A DNA stretch of 64,000 nucleotides from Archangium sp. (GTDB lineage Bacteria > Myxococcota > Myxococcia > Myxococcales > Myxococcaceae), in contig JAUYRZ010000117.1 in assembly GCA_030695565.1 (NCBI GenBank), forward strand, positions 1 through 64,000, in the 5' to 3' direction. This document shows, piece after piece, positions 54,618 to 62,057 of the stretch. Position 1 is the stretch's first letter, and each line of letters begins with the position of its first letter. Under the pieces are notes generated by a model. It worked only from the letters and a program-made list of their open reading frames with translations. It was not told the origin of the DNA and did no database searches. The position numbers were made by a program, and so were the translations under genes.

Positions 54618-55651
54618 GTTGGACCGATGGGGCACGAGGTGGACATGATCGCGAACAGCTTGGCGTGTCGCTCTCCGCCAAACGCAACGCGACCGAGAAG
54701 CCGCCCGGAGCCACGCTCGAGCCACAGGACCGATGTCTCAGTCGCTTCGACGCTCTCCTCGCGCCACGCGTATTGCGGGCGTCCATGCATCTGGGTGAGC
54801 GCCACGGCAACGCCCTCCTCGGAGGCAAGTATTCCACGGCACCAGCCAAGGTGACCGGTGGCTGCACTGTCGTAGCGCTCAGCCAGCTTCCACACTGGCC
54901 CGCGCGGGTCCCAGCCTTGGATGAAGCCGTCGGTGGTGGTCGTCCAGACGAGCCCATCGAATGATTCCGCGTCGTGTGGATGTCCCTCGAATCTCGCAAT
55001 GGTCTCGAACGTCCTCAGACAGCGCACCTCCTTTGCAGCGAGCAAGGTGACTGCCAATCGCCCGTTGATGATGCTCACGTGGTTCGGGTGCGCGTAGTCG
55101 CGAACGAGCCTCCGATGAAACTCAGGTCGAGGGCCGTCCCCTCCGTAGTTTTCGCCCTTCGCGCGGACGAACTCGGGCGCAGCGCTCCGGGACCAGCCGC
55201 TGGCCAGAAGGTTTGCGAACTGGTGACGCTCTACGGCCCATCCGTCCTGGCGGCGCGCGTCGAACCAGGTTGGGCTCAGAGAGTGACGCCCAAGGAAGCG
55301 TCCGTTGAGGTCGAACGACTCGATGCCATCGAGCCCGGTATTGCAGACGAAGAGCCGTCCCTCGTCGTGGGCGACGTGTACGTCGTGCAGATCGTTGAAG
55401 TCCGGTTGGTGAAGGATTCCCGTGCACGCCCACGTCGGTACGTCGAACCGCCAGACGGCAGAGAAGCTCGCGACCAGGAGCGTCCGGGGATCCAGCCATC
55501 TCGCGCCGGTGAAACCCTTCGTCGGCACGAGGAACTCCGCCGGAGGGATGAGCGTGACGAGCCGCTCTCGCGTACCGGTCGCCAGATCGACCTCCTCGAC
55601 GAAGCACTCGCCGCTCTGATCGAAGAAGCCCCCAGTGACCCAAACTCTCAT
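54614..55651 (-). CDS. Beta-propeller protein (TIGR03032/DUF4915-like)
   Basis: From ATG 55651 the product is 345 aa with repeated beta segments, for example GARWLDPRTLLVASFSAVWRF, FNDLHDVHVAHDEGRLFVCN, HPNHVSIINGRLAVTLL and FEGHPHDAESFDGLVWTTT. It resembles DUF4915/TIGR03032 propellers found in glycan and secondary-metabolite clusters. No catalytic residue can be named. It is 13 bases after the SLOG gene and overlaps the deacetylase gene. Confidence 0.7.
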   Translation of the reverse strand: MRVWVTGGFFDQSGECFVEEVDLATGTRERLVTLIPPAEFLVPTKGFTGARWLDPRTLLVASFSAVWRFDVPTWACTGILHQPDFNDLHDVHVAHDEGRLFVCNTGLDGIESFDLNGRFLGRHSLSPTWFDARRQDGWAVERHQFANLLASGWSRSAAPEFVRAKGENYGGDGPRPEFHRRLVRDYAHPNHVSIINGRLAVTLLAAKEVRCLRTFETIARFEGHPHDAESFDGLVWTTTTDGFIQGWDPRGPVWKLAERYDSAATGHLGWCRGILASEEGVAVALTQMHGRPQYAWREESVEATETSVLWLERGSGRLLGRVAFGGERHAKLFAIMSTSCPIGPT

Positions 55652-55664
55652 CTCGCCCCTCGTT

Positions 55665-56240
55665 TCAGCGACCGTGACGCCAGCCCGCGCCGATGTCGCC
55701 AGCAGTGGCGGGCCGTGCGGCCAATTCGCGGCAACGTCGGACCGCATCTGCGACGTCACTCGCCGTATGGATCGGCTCGGTGCTCCGCGCATCAATGACC
55801 TCGCCAGCAAGCCGTCCCCCCCAGCCTCGACGGCCGAACGCCACGATCGGCCTCCCGAGCTGCCACGCGATGGCGATTTCGCTCAGGGTCCCTGCGCCAC
55901 CACCGATGGCCAGCACCACGTCCGCTGAAGAGACGACGAGCACGTTGCGCCCCATCTGCATCCCGCTCGGGATGACCACGTCACACCAGGGGTTCGCATC
56001 GCTCGCCCGATAGGAAGGGACGATGCCGATGATGCGGCCATCGCACCAGGCTGACGAACTCCGCGCGCCCCGGCTCACTTCCTCCATCACTCCGCCGAGG
56101 CCACCTGTGATGATTCGGAAACCCGCATCGATGAGTGCGGCTCCGAGTTCGCGCGTCTGGGTGATTTCGGTCTGGTCCTCGAGCCGCGCATCCCCAATCA
56201 CGCTCACCACGGGGAGCCGCTTGACGGCTTCACTCAGCAT
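55665..56240 (-). CDS. SLOG-fold protein (TIGR00725 family)
   Basis: From ATG 56240 the product is 191 aa. The nucleotide-binding motifs VSVIGDARL, GGLGGVMEEVSRGA and GGGAGTLSEIAIAW match the TIGR00725/LOG-like family, whose members bind nucleotides or NAD derivatives and sometimes act as phosphoribohydrolases. The start lies 11 bases inside the upstream gene. It is probably the nucleotide-handling component of this operon. Confidence 0.82.
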   Translation of the reverse strand: MLSEAVKRLPVVSVIGDARLEDQTEITQTRELGAALIDAGFRIITGGLGGVMEEVSRGARSSSAWCDGRIIGIVPSYRASDANPWCDVVIPSGMQMGRNVLVVSSADVVLAIGGGAGTLSEIAIAWQLGRPIVAFGRRGWGGRLAGEVIDARSTEPIHTASDVADAVRRCRELAARPATAGDIGAGWRHGR

Positions 56241-57597
56241 CTGGGCTCTCCGCAAGGCGCCGGGCGAAGGCCTCGAGCGCTTTGGCGCCGTCGATGCTGG
56301 CGAGCACGTCGCGCCACGGAGCGGCGAGGCGCCCTTCGCAAACACCGGGTACCGTATCGAGCACCCATTGCAGCCTTTCGTCGACGCGTTGCCACAAGGC
56401 TCGCGGTCCCTTCGCCCAGGGAGCAATCGCTGCGGCGAGCCTCCTCGCGTCGCCGATCGCCACTGCAGTGCGGCTCAGCGCTCCGTCGATCCTGTCGAGC
56501 CGTTGCTGGAGGAAGCTCATCACCGTCCGGCCGTCGTCACCGAGCGCGCGAGTCAGCGCGGCCCCCCACGTATCGGCAATGAGATTGCGGGCGAGCTCCT
56601 CGCTGGTCGGAAGCGCACTCTCATGGCGTGGCCGTGAGTGGAGGACCGCAAAGCCCGACTTGCGGAGACGCTCGGGGCATGCGCGCGCGAAGAGAGTGCT
56701 CGCCAATGTGTCGCTCCGTCGTGTCTCGATGCCCTCGATCGTCAGAGAGGCATATCGCTGCGAGAGAAATGCTTCGGAGGAGAAGAACACCGCGTGCGCC
56801 CCACGAATCGTCTCGTTCCGAAGTCGGCCGAACTCGAGTGCGTTCGCAAGGATCGGGCGCGAAAACGCGATGCCGAAGGGGATGTCGCACGCGTCGCACA
56901 ACATTTCTTCGAGTGCCTCCGCGACCTTCAAGCCTCGCCTGCTTGCTGTCCAGAGACGGGCCTCGGTCGCGCCCTCCGAGAAGTCGTAATAGTCGTCCCC
57001 GGAGGAGCCAGAAGCCCCCGCCGGCTCGCCCTCCCAGAGTGCGTGGGGCGCCATCCCTCCCATTCGGCGAAGCGAAACCGCGAAGTCTTCTAACCTCGAC
57101 GCGAACGTCGCAACCGCTGGGATGGGTGGATCGCCGCTGACTTCTCCGAGCAGAACCTCGAGCTCAGGGTGCTTCGCCTTCACATCGAGGAGAAACCCCA
57201 GGTGGTTGTGGAGCCGTCGTGTGCGCCGCGTGCCGCCCTCGACGACCTGGTGCTCGAGGCGCACGTCATCGTCGAGCATCCAGATGAAAGCCGGTGGGGA
57301 CGCCGAGGCGCGAGCGCGGCCCACCTGATTCCGCTGATCCCTCCGACTGCGAGCGATCGACCCGCCAGGTATCGTCGCCTGCTCGACCCGCACCGAGCTG
57401 GCAACACTTCTGAGCACTGCGAGGGCATCCTCAGTGGATCTGCGTGCAGCGGCCGTTTTGCTGTTGTCGATGACCAAGACGCTCAGGGCACAGGGGAACT
57501 CTTTGGCCAGCTCTACCAGGTCACCCGCGAGCCGTCGGAGCGATGCGGGGCGATCCGTTACTGCAATTGAGATCCAGACTTCTGAAGTCGAGCTCAC
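56230..57597 (-). CDS. Glycosyltransferase-like protein
   Basis: From GTG 57597 (GTGA overlap) the product is 455 aa. The N-terminus ISIAVTDRPASLRRLAGDL and LSVLVIDNS, followed by FIWMLDDDVRL with Asp109-111, resembles the nucleotide-sugar and metal site of GT-A (GT2-like) enzymes. The remaining 330 residues are an unrecognised helical region. A longer frame to 58692 is another gene's shadow. Sugar transfer to an unknown acceptor is inferred. Confidence 0.65.
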   Translation of the reverse strand: MSSTSEVWISIAVTDRPASLRRLAGDLVELAKEFPCALSVLVIDNSKTAAARRSTEDALAVLRSVASSVRVEQATIPGGSIARSRRDQRNQVGRARASASPPAFIWMLDDDVRLEHQVVEGGTRRTRRLHNHLGFLLDVKAKHPELEVLLGEVSGDPPIPAVATFASRLEDFAVSLRRMGGMAPHALWEGEPAGASGSSGDDYYDFSEGATEARLWTASRRGLKVAEALEEMLCDACDIPFGIAFSRPILANALEFGRLRNETIRGAHAVFFSSEAFLSQRYASLTIEGIETRRSDTLASTLFARACPERLRKSGFAVLHSRPRHESALPTSEELARNLIADTWGAALTRALGDDGRTVMSFLQQRLDRIDGALSRTAVAIGDARRLAAAIAPWAKGPRALWQRVDERLQWVLDTVPGVCEGRLAAPWRDVLASIDGAKALEAFARRLAESPDAE

Positions 57598-58373
57598 GAC
57601 GTCTCCCGTCGCGCTCGCAGCCAGGCTTCGACCGCCTCGTCTACTGGGAGGCACCCCAAGCCGAGCCGGTCGCGCAGAATTGCACCGACGTTGTCCTCGG
57701 CCAGTTCGATGCGATGCCACGTCTTCTCGCGGTAAACCGTCAGGGTCGTATCTCGGAGCACGATCATCTCGTCCGTGCTCATCCTCACGGCGCGCAGGCC
57801 CCGCAGGAACGGCCCGAATCCCTCTTGGTGGTGATGGCGATCGATCGTGCCGGAAAAGTCTGCCCACACCTTCGGCTTCAACGCAGCTCGGTAGACGACC
57901 CGCGATTCCGGCTGATCGGGCGATGCTCGCCGCAGCTCCACGGCGCCTGAGAGAGGGCGGGTCTCGAAGCACCAGCCAAGGTGTGCGAACCGAAGCGGAG
58001 CGTCTGCTGGGAACGGTTCGACGTAAGGCTGGCCGTTGCCCACGTCGCACAACCACACCCGTCCGCTCGCGAGCACACGCACGAGCAGATGGTCGTCGGG
58101 GTGGGTGATGGTCGCCGCGGCGAGATCGGCCTCGAACCCGAGCGACGTCACCAATTGAAGAAACCCCGCGGCCTGTACGTGGCAGGGCCCGCCAAGCCCA
58201 GTGGTGCAGCGGTCGAGGGCTTCCTCTCGGGTCAACGTTCGACCTCCACGAAGCGAGCTCGCGAGCAGGTCGAGGTTGTGGAAAGGCTGAGTGAAGAGCC
58301 ACTCGCGCACGAGCTGGCGCAGCGCGTGAACGCTCTGTCCGTCTGAATCGAGTTGCTCCGCGGATGGGCGCAT
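57594..58373 (-). CDS. Arylamine N-acetyltransferase-like acyltransferase
   Basis: From ATG 58373 the product is 259 aa. The NAT fold is recognisable: PFHNLDLLA (about 30), GGPCHVQAAGFLQLVTSLGF with Cys64, DDHLLVRV with His95, and VWLCDVGNG with Asp110, the Cys-His-Asp triad in the expected order. NATs transfer acetyl or longer acyl groups, and NAT-like proteins also close amide bonds in antibiotic pathways. ATG overlaps the PhyH stop (TGATG). Confidence 0.85.
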   Translation of the reverse strand: MRPSAEQLDSDGQSVHALRQLVREWLFTQPFHNLDLLASSLRGGRTLTREEALDRCTTGLGGPCHVQAAGFLQLVTSLGFEADLAAATITHPDDHLLVRVLASGRVWLCDVGNGQPYVEPFPADAPLRFAHLGWCFETRPLSGAVELRRASPDQPESRVVYRAALKPKVWADFSGTIDRHHHQEGFGPFLRGLRAVRMSTDEMIVLRDTTLTVYREKTWHRIELAEDNVGAILRDRLGLGCLPVDEAVEAWLRARRETS

Positions 58374-59530
58374 CAGCTTGGGACACGCTGAAGGACTTCG
58401 ATGGCTGAACCGGCAACCTCCCACCAGCGCGACACCGCGCGAAGGTAGACGTCGCGTGCCACAGACACACGACGGACGAGTTCCTGTTGCCGGAGCTCGA
58501 CGAGCAGCTCGAGAACGGCGCCTTGCTGGTTGGGCTTGATGACGGCGCACTCGACCAACCGCGAGATGATCGAAGCCAGCTGCTCCGTGGTTCCGAGCTG
58601 CTCGGAAAGTGGCGATGGGGCTCCGGTCGATCCGCGCAACCACGCAATCTGCGCGGCGATGTCTTTGCTGGCGGTGAACATGCTCGGCCCATTTGCTCTC
58701 ATGGGCGCCGGGAACGAGACGAGGCGCCCGCTACTCTCCTCGTCGCCGATGGCGTCGCCGAACAGGGGGAAGTACTCCCCCTCGAGACGCTCCCCCGGCG
58801 CGACGTGAATGTGCGCGGACGAGGGGTGCCAGTTCGCATGGGCTGGAACGAAGCGAGCCGCAGCGGGCACCCAGAGTGTCAGGTACGCGAGGCGATCCTC
58901 TACGGCGCCATTCGGGTCGCTCGCGTGCCAGGTCAGTCCGTCGAGGATCACCGATTGGCCCCGCCGCGTCGGCAACAACACCAGCCGGGCGTCGCAGTCG
59001 CGCGCAACGCCTCTGTTCGCGAGGAAGTCCTGCGGGGGAGCGGGTCCGTCGCGGTGTGACCCATCGATGACCTTCAGGCAGCCGCCGGTCGTCGGGACAT
59101 CCGCCGTCGGCGTCCACACCGAGAGGCCTACTCGATCAAGCGGCCAGTACGCCGAGTCTTGATGCCACGGGATGGCCCCAGAGCGGCCCGGCGGTTTGCA
59201 GATCGCCTGGTCGTGGAACAATCGCACGGCCTTGGCCCCGAGAAATCGGCGTACGACCGCGCTTTGCTCGGTGTCGAAGAGCAGCGTCCGGAACTGCTCG
59301 TTCTTTCGCCAGAGGTCACGGTTCTGTGGAAATCGTTCAACGAACGAAGTGGGCGACAGCCCAGCGAGTACCGCGCTGTCGTGCACGACCTCGTTCCACC
59401 CTCGGTTGATCTGGTCGAGGGAATCGTCGGTCAGAACGCGGTCGACCACGGCGTAGCCATGAGCATCGAAGAACGCCTTGGCTTCGGCGGAGTGCCATGG
59501 AAACGACCGGGACTCTACGCGGGGTGGCAT
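58373..59530 (-). CDS. Phytanoyl-CoA dioxygenase-family oxygenase
   Basis: From ATG 59530 the product is 385 aa. The iron site HxD is in IPWHQDSAYW and a distal His is in LDGLTWHASDPN, followed by a conserved DRLAYLTLW. These non-haem iron/2-oxoglutarate enzymes hydroxylate or halogenate small molecules. The C-terminal 130 residues are an extra helical part. The gene is coupled on both sides by TGATG overlaps. Confidence 0.87.
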   Translation of the reverse strand: MPPRVESRSFPWHSAEAKAFFDAHGYAVVDRVLTDDSLDQINRGWNEVVHDSAVLAGLSPTSFVERFPQNRDLWRKNEQFRTLLFDTEQSAVVRRFLGAKAVRLFHDQAICKPPGRSGAIPWHQDSAYWPLDRVGLSVWTPTADVPTTGGCLKVIDGSHRDGPAPPQDFLANRGVARDCDARLVLLPTRRGQSVILDGLTWHASDPNGAVEDRLAYLTLWVPAAARFVPAHANWHPSSAHIHVAPGERLEGEYFPLFGDAIGDEESSGRLVSFPAPMRANGPSMFTASKDIAAQIAWLRGSTGAPSPLSEQLGTTEQLASIISRLVECAVIKPNQQGAVLELLVELRQQELVRRVSVARDVYLRAVSRWWEVAGSAIEVLQRVPS

Positions 59531-60360
59531 CAATCGATCTCCGAAGCCGCAGTGAGTACCGCGCGGAACTGGCGAACGGACAGTTCGAGGTTCTGCTCTG
59601 GGAGCGACTCATCGGGCCGATGGATCGCAGATGCCGGGTCGTTGGGCCCGATGGCCAGATAGGGGCGGTCTCGAACGAGGTGAGTGAGAAAGGGACACTG
59701 CGCTGGCCCTAGGGCCTTGTTGAGAAAGCGGTCGTGGCGCCGCGACGCTCGCCCGTCGCCAGCCGCGACCCGCTCCACTGCTGCGACGATCGGCGCCGTC
59801 GCCTCATCGTGGTTTCGCGCGAGGATCCGTTGCGAGCCGTCGAGCTCGAAATAGCCGGTCTCCTCGAGCCAGAGATCCACTCGGGGCCACTGGAGTTTGG
59901 GAAACGTTTGGTGCGCCTCGGGCGAGCCGATCTCCTCCTCCCCTTGAAGCACGAGGAGCAGCGACGGTGTCGAGTCACTCGCGTGTTCGTCGATCGCGGC
60001 CAGACGGAGCCAGAGGGGCCCGAGGTTGTCAGCCAGGCCACGACCGAAGATGCGGCCACCAGCGCGCGTCGCCTCGTGCGACGGGTAGGTCCAGCCGCTC
60101 CCCGCATCCTCAACGTCGTAGTGACCGATGAGCCCGAGCCGCAGGCGGCCCGTTCCTGCACGTGACGCACGCACGATACCTCCGGAGGGACCGCAACGCT
60201 CCACGTGGAAACCGAGGCGCTCGAGCCAGGCCACCACCGATCCGCACACGTGCTCGCGCCCAGCGATGTTTGCTTCAGTGGGCCGCGCCGCGACCCAGGG
60301 CGACACGCCAACATGAAGCGCCTCTCCCCAGTCGCCCACCTCGCCGCCCGACGTCTTCAT
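59530..60360 (-). CDS. Compact M20-like metallohydrolase
   Basis: The 276-aa protein has the zinc ligands and catalytic residues of M20 amidohydrolases: GHYDVEDAG (His80, Asp82), GRGLADNLG (Asp111), LQGEEEIGSP (Glu141/142), WLEETG (about 167) and HRPDES (His247). It is about 100 residues shorter than usual, because the dimerisation/lid domain between the Glu and final His motifs is missing. It is the first gene of the operon, with AGGAGG at 60368-60373. Confidence 0.82.
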   Translation of the reverse strand: MKTSGGEVGDWGEALHVGVSPWVAARPTEANIAGREHVCGSVVAWLERLGFHVERCGPSGGIVRASRAGTGRLRLGLIGHYDVEDAGSGWTYPSHEATRAGGRIFGRGLADNLGPLWLRLAAIDEHASDSTPSLLLVLQGEEEIGSPEAHQTFPKLQWPRVDLWLEETGYFELDGSQRILARNHDEATAPIVAAVERVAAGDGRASRRHDRFLNKALGPAQCPFLTHLVRDRPYLAIGPNDPASAIHRPDESLPEQNLELSVRQFRAVLTAASEID

Positions 60361-60367
60361 CCGTTAG

Positions 60368-60387
60368 CCTCCTGGGCCGCGAGTATA
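60368..60387 (-). promoter_or_regulatory. Promoter -10 and ribosome site of the seven-gene operon
   Basis: On the minus strand TATACT (60387-60382) is a good -10 box and AGGAGG (60373-60368) lies 7 bases before the ATG. The short distance between them implies a very short leader. No convincing -35 is seen. Confidence 0.5.
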
Positions 60388-60428
60388 GGGCTTGGGAAAC
60401 GAGTTTGATCCAACGAGCGGGGTGAACC

Positions 60429-60911
60429 GTGAAGCGTCTGACCTGGCTCGTTGGCCCGCCCGCTGCGGGAAAGACCACGTGGGTGAAGACGCTCGACTGC
60501 GCAGTGGTCGAGTTCAACGAGATGCTCGCTCCGCTCATTGAACCCCAGCGGCTGCGGAAGGGCGTCCTCTCCGCGAACGGGCATCTGGTCGGGGCAGTCC
60601 GTGCGGTGCTTCTGCACGCAGAGAACGTCGCGCTTCCGCCCACTCTCGTGGTGGCCGGAATGGTTGCTGAGACGATTCTCTTCCCAGTCTCCGAAGACGA
60701 GGATGTTTGGTTGCTCCTCCCAGAGCGAGCGCGATGGGAGCGACAACTCCTGGCGCGACCAGTGAACGGAGGTGCCACTGGGCAGTACGACGACTACGAG
60801 TACGCTCGGCTTTGGTACGAGCGGTTCTCGAGTTGGCCGGGCCGCCTGCCGGTCGTGACTATCGATGCGCCGTACCGCCAGGAACTGATTGGAGGGATCG
60901 CGGACCGATGA
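60429..60911 (+). CDS. P-loop kinase-like protein
   Basis: The 160-aa protein begins TWLVGPPAAGKTTW, a Walker A motif at residues of about 9-17. An Asp/Glu-rich DEDVWLLLPERARW and a later Arg-rich region are consistent with a small AAA_33/shikimate-kinase-like fold. It is divergent from the M20-like gene with 68 bases between, so the two may share a regulatory region. Substrate is unknown, but kinases of this size phosphorylate small molecules. Confidence 0.72.
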   Translation: MKRLTWLVGPPAAGKTTWVKTLDCAVVEFNEMLAPLIEPQRLRKGVLSANGHLVGAVRAVLLHAENVALPPTLVVAGMVAETILFPVSEDEDVWLLLPERARWERQLLARPVNGGATGQYDDYEYARLWYERFSSWPGRLPVVTIDAPYRQELIGGIADR

Positions 60912-61001
60912 GCGCACCCTGACCCAGGCTGTCACACCAGTCGGCGATGTTCTCTAGGTGCACCCAACTTGGGTGAGACGCTGCTCACGGAGACTCGTAC
61001 G

Positions 61002-62057
61002 ATGCGTGCCGGAGGGTTCTTGGTGGTCAAACGAGCCGGGCGGGTTGGTGCGAAGTCGTCAGATGTTCTGCGCAACGAGCAGGTCGTACGCATCTTACGA
61101 ATCCTGAGAGACCTGGACCGCGTCGGCGGAAGCGATCTCTACGAACTGGCCGAACGCTACGGCACCACGACGCGAACGGTGCGCCGTGACCTCGACGCGA
61201 TCGCGGAATCTGGCATTCCACTCACTCAGGAAGCGGGGGAGGGCAGCCGCAAGCGCTGGCGACTCGACACCGAGGCGGCCGCCCGACTCGCGAATCTGAT
61301 CGAGGCCTCGCACTTTCTGGCGCTCCGCCTGGCGATGGAGGAATCCACCATCCTCCGCCGCAACGAGAGCCTCTTCGCTGTCATGGAAGATCTCGCCGGC
61401 CGAATCGAGAAGGCGCTCGGCCGCAAAGGCCGCGAGGAACTGCGTGAACTCGACCGCTGCTTCTTCAGCTGGGAAAAGTTCGCCTGGCGCGAAGCCCCGC
61501 GCGAGCTGATGTGGCCGCTGGTCGGGGCGATCACCAAGCGACGGGCCTGCGTGGTGACGTACCGCGCACCCAGCAGCGGCAACACTGACCGGCGCTTCCG
61601 TGTGCTTCCGCTCCGACTCATCGTGCACAACGGCGCTCTCTACCTCCACGCGTGGCAAGCGCACTTCAAGACCGTACTGCTGCTGAACCTCCAACGTCTG
61701 CACAAGCTCGAGGTCCTCGACGAGTCGGAGGCGCTGCCGCCCGAATACGACCCTGAGAAGCTCGAGCACTCCGCGTTCGGGATCTTCATCGGCAAAACCA
61801 CCGAGAACTATATTTTGAAGTTCGACGCCTTCGCGCGCCCCTACATCGAGGAGCGCAAGTGGCACCCATCGGAGAAGCTCGAGCCACAGCCCGACGGCGG
61901 GGTGATTCTCAGCTTCCAGTGCACGCCCTCCTACGAGGTGACCAACTGGGTTGCCTCGTGGCGGGAACATGTCGAGGTGCTCGAGCCGAAGAAGCTGACC
62001 CACGAGCTGCGGGCGTATGGGCAGTGGTTGGTCGGCAAGTACGGTGGCCCAACGTGA
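61002..62057 (+). CDS. WYL-domain transcriptional regulator
   Basis: From ATG 61002 (GGAG upstream) the product is 351 aa. An HTH (RILRILRDLDRVGGSDLYELAERYGTTTRTVRRDLDAI, about 30-68) precedes a WYL-type domain (about 170-260, AITKRRACVVTYRAPSSG and RVLPLRLIVHNGALYLHAW) and a WCX-like C-terminal region. WYL proteins sense nucleic acids and often control DNA-repair or anti-phage genes. It overlaps the next gene by GTGA, so the nuclease-like gene is its operon partner. Confidence 0.9.
   Translation: MRAGGFLVVKRAGRVGAKSSDVLRNEQVVRILRILRDLDRVGGSDLYELAERYGTTTRTVRRDLDAIAESGIPLTQEAGEGSRKRWRLDTEAAARLANLIEASHFLALRLAMEESTILRRNESLFAVMEDLAGRIEKALGRKGREELRELDRCFFSWEKFAWREAPRELMWPLVGAITKRRACVVTYRAPSSGNTDRRFRVLPLRLIVHNGALYLHAWQAHFKTVLLLNLQRLHKLEVLDESEALPPEYDPEKLEHSAFGIFIGKTTENYILKFDAFARPYIEERKWHPSEKLEPQPDGGVILSFQCTPSYEVTNWVASWREHVEVLEPKKLTHELRAYGQWLVGKYGGPT

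Noticed and set aside
57598-58692. N-terminal extension of the glycosyltransferase-like gene
   Set aside because: It overlaps the NAT-like gene in another frame. The coupled GTG at 57597 agrees with the start of the recognisable domain.
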